The notes under the pieces: generated by a model
Databases searched by the model: none
Seen by the model: the letters and a program-made list of their open reading frames with translations, nothing else
Told to the model about the DNA's origin: nothing
Shown: positions 54,566-64,000 of the stretch, in pieces
Layout: each line of letters starts with the position of its first letter
Position numbering within the stretch: the first letter of the stretch is position 1
DNA from: Symsagittifera roscoffensis
Taxonomy: Eukaryota; Xenacoelomorpha; Acoela; Convolutidae
Reading direction: 5' to 3'
Length of the DNA: 64,000 nucleotides
Assembly (NCBI RefSeq): GCF_963678635.1
Contig: NC_087069.1
Span: 16,774,660 to 16,838,659, forward strand
Translations under genes and position numbers: made by a program

Positions 54566-56546
54566 CTTCGAGGTATTTCTTCGGCTGTCCCGCTCTTTCG
54601 CAGTATTGTGATCTCAGGTTCCTCTTTACCGTTTTCTTGAATCACGGGCCTATCATCTGGTAGTCTCTCGAGTAAACCCTTTAAGTCTTCGTCTATTTGT
54701 GCTTCCCCCGTCTCTACCTGGTTGAGATCGTAGCCTTTTGCTTTGAGCGTCTCCCTCACGATCTTTGACTTGAGCATTATTCCTATCGGCATCCCTCGGT
54801 TCTTTCTCAAGATTGTTTTTCTCGTAGTTTCCTTTGGTAACTCGGGGTGATCTTCTATTGGTTTGCCTGATTTGTCCAACCATCTCGTGAGAGGAAGACT
54901 GTCATACGTTTCCTTGTCCATGAAGGAGAAGCCATCTTTGATTTCAGGTCTATCTGCCTCCCTCTGTTCTTGTCTCTCGTATAACTCCGTCTTCTTGCTC
55001 AAGCTGTCAGCATTTTGATGTTTGTCTCGTGTTCTGTGCTCAATTATCATATTGTATCAGTCCAGGCGAACTATCCACCTCCCAATGTAACTTTGGTCCA
55101 TTGAGTACGTCTTCAGCCAGCTCAGTGCCCGGTTGTCGACTCGCAACTTGAATGGCTCACTGCCTAGGTATGCCCTATATTTCTCGACAAAGGTAACCAC
55201 CGCGAACATCTCAGCTTTCGGTGCTCCGTACTTCATTTCCGTGTCACTTAGGACTTTGCTCCCGTACGCTATTGGTCTCAAGACTCTCTTCCCATTCCAC
55301 TCTTGTTCTTGGTGGAGAAATCCCGATATCGCTACTACCGATGCATCCGTATCCAGTACCTACATCCCCTTCTCTGTTGGCATCCCTAGTACTGGTGCCT
55401 CGCACAACTCTTTCTTTATTCACTGGAATGACTCTTCTGCTGCGTTATTCCACGTGAACTTCTTGCCCTTGTGCCTCATTAACTGTTGCATCGGGTAGTA
55501 CTTGTCTGCGTAGCCTTTGACGAATTCCCTATAGTAATTTGCAAAACCCAGAAAACTCATCAATTGGTGTTCCGTTTTCGGCGATTTCCAAGTTAGAACT
55601 GCCTCTGCTGCGTCTGGATCTGGTCTGATGCCGTGTTTGTCCACCATCCTCCCCAAGTATTTTATCGAGTCCTTGAGTATCTCACACTTTGACGGTTTGC
55701 ACTTCAGCCCCGACCTCCTCATACACGCAAATACTTCGTCAAATGTCTCAATGCGGTCCTCTAGTGTGGGTGTCGCTATTACCACGTCATCCACATAGCA
55801 CATTACCAGATTGCCGTACTTCTTCGTCACGCCTATCAGCGCGTGTGCCATCAACCGCTGAAACGTGGCTGTGGCATTGCAAAGTCCAAACGGCATCCGT
55901 TTCCATTGAAACAGACCCAACTCGCAGGCAAACTCTGTCTTGTCCCTGTTCTGCTTTCTCAGTGGTACCTGCCAAAAAGCCGAGCCTAAATCAAGAGTCG
56001 TAAAAAATTTTGCATCACCTAACTTCGAGAGGCTCTCATCAATCCTAGGTATGGGATAGGCATCCTTCACCACAAGGAGTTCAGGTATCGAAATTCACAA
56101 CAAAACCTCAACTGGTATCCTTTCTTTTTGGCCATCACTACTCCACACGCCCACGGTGATTTGGATGGTTCTATCATGTCATACTCTAGTAGCGTTTCAA
56201 TCTCCTTTCTACACGCATCCAATTTTTGTGGGGTCATGCGCCTCACCCCCTCCCTGTGCGGTATTGCGTTTTCCTCAAGTTCTATTTCATGCTCAACAAA
56301 ATTACAACACCCGATGTCTGCCTTATGTCTTGAAAAAACTTCTTCGTTCCGCTCTAGTACGTCCTTGATGGCCTCGAGCTGTTCGTCCGTGAACTTGCCT
56401 CTTAAGTGTTCAATATCCGGTAGAACCGGTTTATCACCCTGTATTTCCTCTAATGTGAGCCGTTCCGGGAAATTCGAACAGCTCGATAGTCCATCGTCCG
56501 TCTCTGACTTAAGTGATTTCACAAGACCTGATGAATCTGCTTGTTG
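54562..56546 (-). CDS. Gypsy reverse transcriptase and RNase H, frame broken
   Basis: The pol frame opens at 56546, overlaps the protease ORF by about 28 bases in the -1 frame, and first reads a GTG at 56522. It gives VEHEIELEENAIPHREGVRR and the first RT blocks, then stops at 56067. The next frame (from 56073) carries VKDAYPIPRIDES, LDLGSAFWQV, the catalytic YVDD, and the C-terminal GFANYYREF block, so one base has probably been lost near 56070. In the same frame follow RNase H (LDTDASV, AYGSKVLSDTE, VDNRALSW, ADSLSKK). Three in-frame stops interrupt it: TGA 55419-55417, TAG 55362-55360 and TGA 55056-55054. The product copies the element's RNA into DNA and removes the RNA strand. This copy would not make a full enzyme without readthrough. 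Confidence 0.92.
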
Positions 56547-58765
56547 TCACTTAGTTCATTGTAATTTTTCATTCGTAAGCTTACAATCGCCGCCTCGTTC
56601 GCCTTTAGCCTCACCCTCCTACTCAAGAATACCGGTGCTTTGGTTTCATTTGCCATTATTAAATTTACCGGTTTGATTGCGTACCTCCTATCCGGGTTCC
56701 GTATCCTGAACATTGCGTTGTTTAGATCAATCGCTACAACAAAGTTCCTGATGAAGTCTCTGCCTAAAATAAATTGGTCAGACTCATCTAGGTTTTCTAC
56801 CACAAGAAAGCTCATCCACAGGTTACGTTCCCCCAGATTGAGGGCTATTATCGGCGTTCTGCCCAACACCCGCAGGGCCCCTTTGTTTGCAGCTGACAAC
56901 TGTATTCTCGAACCTATCAAATCATCTTTGTTGAAGCCCATTCGTTCCCAAGTTTCGATTGGTATGACACTCAAGACTGCTCCCGTATCGAGTAACCCAC
57001 GTAACTGAGTCTTTTTGCCACTTATGTCTATCACGTGTCCTGTCACATCTGCCTCTGTCCCGATGTGCATCGCATCTTCTTCAAGCATGGCGCAGTGTCC
57101 GATCGATCTCACTTTCAACTCTTCTCTTCCCACGTAGATTTGCCCAATTAAGTCTTCATCACATGTTATCATTGTTTTGGTATAGATGTTGATTCCATCT
57201 ATATTTAGCATCACATCATGTGGACCATAAGCTTCTGCGTACCTGTTATCAACACGTACCGACTTGCTACCCCCTCTCGTGAGTAGTGCTCTCAACGCTT
57301 TAGAAGTCGTTTGTGGGCTTATACAACTCAAGTAATCTGCGTACACATCAATGTGCATTATTATCTGGTCACTTGGTTCGCTTAAGTTTCTCGTTACTTC
57401 GTGGCCGCCCACAGTGATTATTGACCTTATTCTTGCCCCAATCTTTGTTATGCCAAATGGCTTTCCTGTAACCATTTTTACAGTGTTGCAGTGTCCATTT
57501 TTTTTCGACCCCTCAGCAGCTTCTGGTATTGTTTGTCCGCAATTTAATGTTTGGTTCATTCTCTGTCTTTGGATCTCTTGCTTCAACCGTTGATCTATTT
57601 CTTTCGCTGCTAGGTCCTGTTTCACTTTGTTGATGGCCTCCGCTGCCGCCTTCTCATAATCTATTGCTAGGTCGATCTGTGCCGTGGCCTCTACTGCGCT
57701 ATTACATTTTGTTACAGCTTTCACTGTTTTCGTTGGTAGCTCCGCACTTGGTCTTTCTAGGTTTTTCGTCTCAAATTCACCTTGTCTGTTTCTTTGGTTC
57801 TGCACTGCTGCTAGCGCCAACTTGTGTTTTGGATGACTCTGGTTCTTAACCGCTTCCCAAAACAACGGACAGTCCATCCTGAAGTGCCCCTCTTGGTTGC
57901 AGAAGAAGCATCTTGCACCTATTTTGATGATCAAGCCACTATAGAACTCGTGTTCTTCCATCTGGCTCTTATCTTCTTCTTCGGGTGCATATCCCAAACT
58001 CTTCATGCCCTGTTTGTATGTCGTGCAATCCGCCACATGATGATCCGCCGACCCGCAGTTAGCACATGACCTGCGTTTGTCCATGTCATCTCTGGGCTTG
58101 TACCATGACGACCTCTGTGGCTGACTTCCCCCTTGTGTGTTCCTGTTGTCTGAGTACGAGTATTTCTTGGGTTTCATCAGCATGTACTCTCTTGACTTCT
58201 GCCTCATCTCTTCTGGAGTTGGTGCACTGTCTTTCGACAATGTATAGTACGTTGCTAACATCGTTCTCAAGTCATCACTCTTTACCCCATCAATGAACTT
58301 TGAGGCGATGCTGAAGTTCCTTCGATTGGTAGATTCTTCCGGGTCACTCCTTCTTCTCAAGCTCTCAAGATCGTCTAGGAACCTGTCTATCGATTCATTG
58401 TCCCTTTGTCTCCTCTTTTCAAATCGCATCATCGCTTGATGACCCTTCATGCCTGAGCCGAATCTGCTTAACAATATTTCAAAGATTTTGTCCGCTGTGT
58501 CGCGTTCCTCTTCTTTCTTCGCAACCACGCATTTCAATGCCGTTCCTTCCAGATTGCTCAGTATCGCTGTGCATGCCTGCCTCTCATCGTTCAAGTTGTC
58601 TTGTTCTAAGTGCAGCCTCATGACTTCTACCCAAGTGTCAATGCATCCATCTGAATCATCTTTGAACTCCTTCGGTTTCTTGAAGGTTTTCCTGGATTTG
58701 TTGCCTGCTCTGTCACTCGAGCCGGTGTTCCTCGTGGCGAAGGCTTCTAGCGTCCTGTTCATCAT
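56519..58765 (-). CDS. gag-pro: Gag (capsid-nucleocapsid) fused to aspartic protease (748 residues)
   Basis: Capsid-like helical region at about 30-200 (IDTWVEVMRLHLEQDN, the Ty3/Gypsy gag pattern). Two CCHC zinc knuckles: C234-C237-H242-C247 and C286-C289-H294-C299. Aspartic protease with LLDTGAVLSVIP (Asp593) and the partner strand FILGRDF. It ends at TGA 56521-56519, where the -1 frame continues into pol, an arrangement often solved by -1 frameshifting, although no textbook slippery heptamer is visible in the 28-base overlap. Upstream, the frame is continuous with the N-terminal gag ORF apart from a TAG at 58771-58769. Confidence 0.93.
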   Translation of the reverse strand: MMNRTLEAFATRNTGSSDRAGNKSRKTFKKPKEFKDDSDGCIDTWVEVMRLHLEQDNLNDERQACTAILSNLEGTALKCVVAKKEEERDTADKIFEILLSRFGSGMKGHQAMMRFEKRRQRDNESIDRFLDDLESLRRRSDPEESTNRRNFSIASKFIDGVKSDDLRTMLATYYTLSKDSAPTPEEMRQKSREYMLMKPKKYSYSDNRNTQGGSQPQRSSWYKPRDDMDKRRSCANCGSADHHVADCTTYKQGMKSLGYAPEEEDKSQMEEHEFYSGLIIKIGARCFFCNQEGHFRMDCPLFWEAVKNQSHPKHKLALAAVQNQRNRQGEFETKNLERPSAELPTKTVKAVTKCNSAVEATAQIDLAIDYEKAAAEAINKVKQDLAAKEIDQRLKQEIQRQRMNQTLNCGQTIPEAAEGSKKNGHCNTVKMVTGKPFGITKIGARIRSIITVGGHEVTRNLSEPSDQIIMHIDVYADYLSCISPQTTSKALRALLTRGGSKSVRVDNRYAEAYGPHDVMLNIDGINIYTKTMITCDEDLIGQIYVGREELKVRSIGHCAMLEEDAMHIGTEADVTGHVIDISGKKTQLRGLLDTGAVLSVIPIETWERMGFNKDDLIGSRIQLSAANKGALRVLGRTPIIALNLGERNLWMSFLVVENLDESDQFILGRDFIRNFVVAIDLNNAMFRIRNPDRRYAIKPVNLIMANETKAPVFLSRRVRLKANEAAIVSLRMKNYNELSDNKQIHQVL

Positions 58766-58768
58766 TTC

Positions 58769-59953
58769 CTAGGTGCTTGCCCAAGTCATAGCATCCGGTC
58801 CCACGTTGTTGTGAGTCGTGGAGTCCCCTGGACCACTGGTTGTGTTCACTGTTCCATTCTTTTTAATGGCCCTGGCCCCCACCGGTGCCGTAATCGCGGA
58901 CTCCCGGGTTGCTGGTAGCGGTGTTGACTGTCGTTTGTTAATTTGAGGCTCCACGAAGTCCACTCTATTACCTTGTGTCCTCTCTGCAGCTGGCCTGTCT
59001 TGTTGTGTTGAATTCCTAAGAATAGCGTCTAGCTTTGTCTGTATTGCACTTGAGCTCTCAGCCTGTTCCCTACTCATCGTATCCATTCTCGTTTCCAAAC
59101 TCCCTAACTGGCAATTCACTGCGTCATATCGCTGCTTCATTTTCTGCATGTCCTTTTTGATGTTCTTCTCTCGCTCTTCATCAGTGGTTTCTACTTTTCA
59201 GACATCTTCTGAAGCTTTTCCTCCGTCGCTATCGCTAGATGGAAATAGTTGTCCAAGTACTCATGTTTGTTGTGTCTCATTTCCTTCTTTATCACATTTC
59301 TATCCTCTTCGCTGTGCTTCAGTTTCTCATCTATCTGATCTAGTTTCGGCATCAAGTCGCTTAACTCAAGAGTTGTCGTTCCATGGTCCGTTGTTGTCCT
59401 GTAGTTGGTCGCTGGTCCCGATTTTCTTTGACCCTCGTTCTGATCGGTATCTGTCGTTCTCGTGGATACTGTTCCGAATGTTTTGCGTTTCTCAACCTTC
59501 GTCTCCTCCACTGCTGCGTCCTTCGATCTCATTCCGACCATCATTGCTAATCTTTCAGTAAAAGACGTTCTTTTTTGAGACTCATCCTTCACTGTTTCTT
59601 GCGTGTTGCCTGTTGTGTCTTCCGCGTTGTCTATCGGTGAGAACTCTTTGGGATTCGGGTTAGGTTCTTCCGCATTAGGCATTGGAGTTGACTCTGTCGT
59701 CTTCTTTCCTGCTTCATCCACACTTTGATCAGGTGTCTTTAGATCAATCTCGATGGTGGGGTTCTACTCGTTCCCCTTCCGTGCCCTCTTTTGCTTTGTT
59801 CTCCGTGGTACTCCTCGTGCTGACCATACTAACTGAAAAGTTCTTCTTTGTTGCCTTCGGACCCATTGATGTTGTCTTACGTAGCGACGAATTATACTTT
59901 GTCTTCGCTTCGGTAGATCTTTTTTCAGCTACCGGTACCCTGCTCCGCCTCAT
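58769..59953 (-). CDS. gag: N-terminal Gag region, split by indels
   Basis: Three overlapping stretches read in order: 59953-59744 (basic, Ser/Thr-rich), about 59763-59191 (ends KLKHSEEDRNVIKKEM and KLQKMSEK, a coiled coil) and about 59196-58769 (QKMKQRYDAVNCQLGSLETR, coiled coil, then a Pro/Thr-rich linker). The breaks fall at a run of four G at 59758-59761 and a run of four T at 59195-59198, where single-base length changes would restore one frame. The last part is in frame with gag-pro and separated from it only by TAG (ACC TAG GAA). So gag probably began near 59953 and ran into the capsid region. The same kind of break at homopolymers could also come from assembly error. Confidence 0.75.
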
Positions 59954-60145
59954 TATTTACAATTGTTACTATTTACAGTATTACTATCTACAAAATTCTA
60001 CTCTAAGGTTAAAACCCCTTTGACAAAAAAAAATTTATAAACAGAAATCGACGATATCAACAACTTTTCTTAAGCTCTTGAAAATTTTATATGTTAGGAT
60101 AGGATAGAGAATATGATTTTACAATTGGTTACTTCAACCTGACTT

Positions 60146-60660
60146 ATGTCCCAAGACCAACGTCCCAAGACTAGTGTCCCAAGACTAGTGTCCCAAGACT
60201 AATGTCCCAAGACCAATGGCCCAAGACCAACGTCCCAAGACCACTGTCCCAAGACTAATGTCCCAAGACCAATGGCCCAAGACCAACGTCCCAAGACTAT
60301 TGTCCCAAGACTAATGTCCCAAGACCAATGGCCCAAGACTAATGTCCCAAGACCACTGTCCCAAGACTAATGTCCCTAGACCAATGTCCCAAGACCAATG
60401 TCCCAAGACCAATGTCCCAAGACCAATGTCCCAAGACCACTGTCCCAAGACCAACGTCCCAAGACCACTGTCCCAAGACCAATGTCCCAAGACCAATGGC
60501 CCAAGACCACTGTCCCAAGACTGTTTCGTACCAAGACTGCTCTGGTCCAAGACTGTCCCAAGGCTGCACTGTCCCAAGGCTGTCCCAAGACTGTGTTGCC
60601 CCAAGACTGTCCCCAGACTGCAATGTCCCAAGACTTCTTCGGTACTGTCCCAAGACTCGT
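60146..60660. repeat. 14-bp minisatellite in the element leader
   Basis: More than 30 units of CAATGTCCCAAGAC and close variants (CCACTGTCCCAAGAC, CTAGTGTCCCAAGAC), degenerating toward 60660 where spacing becomes irregular. In element sense the unit reads GTCTTGGGACATTG. All open frames across it are by-products of the repeat. Confidence 0.95.
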
Positions 60661-61519
60661 CACTGAGTGTCTGGATATCGGGTCTCTTCTTCTTTGTTGT
60701 AGGGACTATTGAACCACTGTACCTTTTACCACCACTTGAGCTCTAGTAAAAATTTTCCCAAAATCCCTATCTTACTGGTCAAAACCCAAATACTGACCCC
60801 CCCTGTATTTGAAACTCTAAATTCCCCGCAGGTATCTTGTGATCACCTGTTCGTTAAAATACCAACAACAAATTTTCACCCAAACGTAAAATTTTAAACT
60901 GGAAAAAATTTCAAAAACAAATGGTTGAATTCTCTTGAAATTCGAGGTTGACTGATGTCAATCTTGTCCGAAAAAATGTCTGGTACCCGATCGCCACGCG
61001 TTTTCCTCCCCCCTGCTAGCGATCTTATGGGGTATCACAAAAACTGTCTATGTCCGTTCTCCCCAACCGATCCGACCAGGGTACCTACCTTAACCTGATT
61101 CTAATTTTGGATATCCGCTTCCTATAACCAACGCGTGTGAATATCTAATGTAACTAAGTCGACGATGCCGAACAATTAGCTACTCTAATGTCCCCCCTTT
61201 TTACAATTTGTAACCGCTAACCTCTAACTTAACCAGCCCCCCTTCTAACCTCCCCCCTCTTTAGCCCCCCTCTTAAGCCGAAAAATCCCTTAAGCGCCGG
61301 GTGCTGAACCTCTCGAGAGAAAACCGTAGACCTGTTTCCAGGCCTGCTTGTGCAAAAACTTCCTCAAAACAATGGGACTCCGCTTATCCAATTTTACACT
61401 TATCTCCTATAATGTAATGTGGATTCTAACGATACCCGTTGCCCAACTTGAGAACACCCCTTGCGTCCTATTGTGGTGATCCTGTGCTGGTTGTCTCTGT
61501 TATGCACTTGACAGCAGCC

Positions 61520-61715
61520 CCACTTTCCCACTTGGCTGGTCACCTCTTCCAGTCAAGTCTCCTAGTGGTCCGTTTCGATCCTTGTGAACCACTTTCCCAC
61601 TCGACTGGTCACCCTTTTCAGTCAAGTCTCCTAGTGGTCCGGTTCGATCCTTGTGAACCACTTTCCCACTCGACTGGTCACCTCTTCCAGTCAAGTCTCC
61701 TAGTGGTCCGGCTTG
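61520..61715. repeat. Triplicated 69-bp repeat in the element leader
   Basis: Copies start at 61520, 61589 and 61658 with CCACTTTCCCAC; each has TGGTCACC, CAGTCAAGTCTCCTAGTGG and TCGATCCTTGTGAA. The third is truncated at about 61715. Differences between copies are few. Confidence 0.95.
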
Positions 61716-62206
61716 GTTGCAATCTACCTGAAAACCCTTAACAACGCCCCCACTCGGGCACCTTATGGAAGTCACTGGTTTAAATTTCTAGATTGATCGA
61801 AACGATCGGTCTTATAAAACAGTATGGGTATACTACTTAATTAATGTGAAGGTTTGATCCAAATGATCCGGTATCAAAGTCACTGTCTTTTCGTTTTATG
61901 GTTTTTGTTCCTTTTTCTATACTTTTTTCTTGTTTTTGTTTCGCTTTTTGTCTTTTTGCTCGTGTTTTTGTCCCCCTAGTTATCCCTCCTTACTCGGTTA
62001 GCTAAACCTCGTTCGGAGAGCGTACCAGGAAGTTTTCTCAAGTTTTCTTAAAAAGCTATCACGGTACAACCGGAAGGCTTACACGTTCCCGCTGAACCGT
62101 ACCACCGGTACTCTAGAATGGGCATGCAGCCCGGAGCTGTGTCAAGTGGGTTCGACTCCGTAGGCATGATGTCGTAAAAACACCCAGGAGCGTCATAAAA
62201 ACACTA

Positions 62207-63117
62207 TGTAACAGTCGCCTACTTCGGTCACATATGAGGCTTAAGAAAAATAGGCCCTATAACCATTGGCTCAAGAGTCAGGGACACTATCTCTTGTGTT
62301 TTTCTACCTCAAGAACGGTCGGAGCCAATTCGGTTCGCTTGCGACATGAGACTAGAACCCGTTACAGCTTAAAGGTTACTACCAAAAAATCCCCCCCACT
62401 CTAGAAAATAAGAACCCCATACTTAGGTCCCCCCATACTTAGGTCTCAAAATACCCAAAATACGCGAACACCGTTAAAAACAGGGTTGGAACAATCCGTT
62501 AAGTTACTTTTTATTGGACAGTGGAACTTTGATCCATTTCAAATGGATCAACCTAAAACTCGCCTTATCTCAACATAACAATCATAAAACACACTCGAGA
62601 AATTTAAATTGGGGACTCACATGTTGATGCACTCGAGTACAAGGAGTAGTTAAATTGGTAAGCAACTCAAGAATTAGGTAATATAACTATATAAGTTTGA
62701 TACTGGTCAGTTTTGGTAACGGAAGTAAGTTCTGGCTCTAGAGTTTGAGTTTTTGTATGAACCATTGGGACACTCAAGCTGTCCAACTTTCCATTGAAGG
62801 TTCACTCTAGTTTGTTCCGAATAATAGTTCTCTCTTCTTTTTATTATCTCTCTTCCTATTCCGGAATAAGACAGCTCTACTCGTGTCCTATTTTATATCT
62901 GGAAATTGCGAATAGCAATTTCCTGCTGTTTTTCTTGAGTATTTTCCTGCAATTGTAAATTCGGTCGTTCTGATTTTTCACTTTGTGTTTGCAGTTGGTT
63001 CGAGAAAACTGAGCATGACAGGCTCCATTCGAAATTTTGAAAATTAAAATTCCACTCCAAAATTACGTATTTTCGTGTCTCTCTAGGTCAAACTTCCAGA
63101 CATGACCGACTGGCACA
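62207..63117 (-). repeat. 5' LTR of the giant Gypsy element
   Basis: 911 bp, pairing with 40743-41640. Contains a local tandem duplication (CCCCATACTTAGGTCC twice, about 62412-62445) absent from the other LTR. In element sense: TATATA at 62693-62688 and AATAAA at 62515-62510. This is the promoter-bearing LTR for the element transcript. Confidence 0.97.
62688..62693 (-). promoter_or_regulatory. Candidate TATA box of the 5' LTR
   Basis: TATATA within ACTTATATAGTTAT in element sense, about 175 bases before an AATAAA, as expected for the U3/R border. Confidence 0.5.
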
Positions 63118-63170
63118 AAAGGGTTGATCCATCTTTGATGGAGATGATGATTTTTATCTACTGAACAAAA

Positions 63171-63921
63171 ACAATAAACTAATCTAAATGACGATAAAAC
63201 ATTTTGGTTCTAACCATCATGTTAAAAAATTAGCCAATCACAGTTGACCTCTAATTTACTAATAAGATTGAAATACTTTTAACCTCTAAAATTAATTAAA
63301 CCATTTAAAATTAATTTGTCTAGAATCACCACAAGAAAATTAGAATCATGTTTATCATCCTTAAAGTCAGCATTTTCTTTTGACCTCAAGTCAAGAGTGG
63401 TTTATAAACCACCTATGTCGGACAAACTGTTCGACATTTGACCACTAGAATTGAGGAACATAGGAAAGCAGACTCAACGGTAGGCCTACACTTTCAGCAA
63501 TTCCAAGTTGAGGGAAATAGCGCAAATATTAGTTGGGAAATTGTAGATAGGTCAAACAACCGAAAAAAATTGTTAACATTAGAGGCAATACTTATCAGGA
63601 AAGAGCAACCGGGCTTGAACACGCGCGACGAGTTTAGGAGCAGAGTTAACACTGAAAACTTAGTCCCAAAATATTTTTCGTTTTTCTTTTAAAACGCACA
63701 TGTCTAAATTGAAATTATGACTCAGAAACTTCCAGACAAATAATTTTAAAATGTTTAATTAATTTTAGAGCTTAAAAGTATTTTAAACTTATTAGTAATT
63801 TAGAGGTCAACTGTGATTGGCTAATTTTTTAACATGATGATTTAGAACCAAACTGTATGTGAATCACTGTAAATAACATTTGTAAATTGATGTTTTATCG
63901 TCATTTAGATTAGTTTATTGT
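63171..63921 (+). mobile_element. Inverted-repeat element containing a Penelope-type GIY-YIG endonuclease fragment
   Basis: Arms of about 150-190 bp: the left (63171-63320) starts ACAATAAACTAATCTAAATG and the right (about 63732-63921) is its reverse complement, interrupted by one insertion of about 40 bases. Between them 63415-63692 reads YVGQTVRHLTTRIEEHRKA, then HFQQF, and LEAILIRKEQPGLN. This matches the GIY-YIG nuclease module as found at the end of Penelope-like retroelements (GQT-R-L--R--EH, then LE---I---P-LN). The upstream reading frame is shifted near 63410 (VVYK precedes). Only this C-terminal nuclease piece is present; no reverse transcriptase is seen. It lies 53 bp outside the giant element. 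Confidence 0.7.
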
Positions 63922-64000
63922 AAAAATCCTAACGATGCAGATAGTTGCGAAAGCGTTTGAAATTTACTTTTTAGCAAAAATTTCCTCAACTTTACTTGTA

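Larger units (their letters stand above)
59954..62206 (-). other. 5' leader of the element, non-coding, with minisatellites
   Basis: About 2.25 kb between the 5' LTR and gag. Apart from the two repeat tracts listed separately it is unique sequence. No canonical primer-binding site adjoins the LTR: the first bases in element sense are TAGTGTTTTTATGACGCTCC. GGGTTCGACTCC near 62150 recalls a tRNA T-arm but no cloverleaf forms. Confidence 0.6.
40743..63117 (-). mobile_element. Giant Ty3/Gypsy LTR retrotransposon (22,375 bp)
   Basis: Bounded by two LTRs beginning TGTAAC and ending GGCACA on the plus strand (TGTGCC...GTTACA in the element's own direction). Coding is on the minus strand in the order gag, protease, reverse transcriptase, RNase H, integrase, macro-like ORF, then about 9 kb of further ORFs before the 3' LTR. 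By eye the LTRs differ at about 10 substitutions plus one indel of about 13 bp over about 900 bp, so the insertion is young. No clean target duplication: the left flank ends GGAAA and the right flank starts AAAGG. No canonical TGG primer-binding site follows the 5' LTR; a purine-rich GGGGAGTA precedes the 3' LTR and may be the polypurine tract. Typical Gypsy elements are 5-10 kb, so this is exceptional in size. Three single-frame stops in pol and several 1-2 nt indels suggest the copy is not autonomous. Confidence 0.97.

Noticed and set aside
54562-56073. Alternative genetic code with TGA as a sense codon
   Set aside because: TAG and TAA also interrupt frames in the element, while mARC, Bora and FN3 exons end at or avoid all three stops normally.
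60146-60660. CRISPR array
   Set aside because: Units of 14 bp are contiguous with no unique spacers, and the genome is eukaryotic.
60311-60746. Long open frames on both strands over the 14-bp minisatellite
   Set aside because: They are open only because the repeat lacks stops; the products are pure repeats (LGQ/LGT or CPKTN strings) in several frames at once.
62110-62170. tRNA gene next to the 5' LTR
   Set aside because: GGGTTCGACTCC recalls a T-arm, but acceptor and anticodon stems do not form.

Overview
This is an animal nuclear genome window, most likely from an invertebrate; I cannot name the species. Evidence: split host genes with GT-AG introns and consistent codon phase, two genes that fit animal families (a mitochondrial amidoxime-reducing component, mARC, and Aurora borealis, Bora), dense tRNA-derived SINEs, a LINE relic, hAT-type MITEs, and one giant LTR retrotransposon. 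The host part (1-40,742) is AT-rich. The retrotransposon interior is visibly richer in G and C, so its edges are sharp.

Layout. 1-9,935: AT-rich DNA with unrecognised coding-like blocks (382-2632), a 132-bp tandem duplication and decayed MITEs. 9,936-17,208 (+): 3' half of a gene for a single-pass membrane protein with a fibronectin-III-like domain, five exons; its introns hold a foldback hairpin and MITEs. 19,655-19,757: stray partial copy of a mARC exon. 21,161-26,338 (-): mARC, seven exons, about 356 residues. 27,650-31,140 (+): decayed LINE with ORF1, endonuclease and reverse-transcriptase remnants and inserted SINEs. 32,397-39,662 (-): Bora, six exons, 866 residues. 40,743-63,117 (-): a 22,375-bp Ty3/Gypsy element with LTRs about 1% diverged. 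63,171-63,921: a Penelope-type GIY-YIG fragment between long inverted repeats.

The giant element is the main find. Read in its own (minus) direction it has: LTR; a 2.2-kb leader with two minisatellites; gag with two CCHC knuckles fused to a DTG protease; reverse transcriptase (YVDD), RNase H and a DD35E integrase with a GPF module; a small acidic ORF leading into a macro-like domain; a 460-bp gap; and then about 9 kb of extra coding sequence where an envelope gene would sit. The first extra ORF has a complete SGNH/GDSL hydrolase signature followed by a second, degenerate SGNH-like unit. The remaining extra proteins are unrecognised. Several ORFs are joined by 4-base ATGA stop/start overlaps, and the hexamer CTCAAG (plus strand) is about tenfold over-represented through the element including its LTRs. 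Scattered stops and 1-2 nt indels suggest this copy is no longer fully functional even though it is young.

How the parts relate: the FN3 gene and mARC converge; mARC and Bora share the minus strand with the LINE relic between them; the retroelement lies about 1.1 kb upstream of the Bora start in the same orientation, so its 3' LTR points into Bora.
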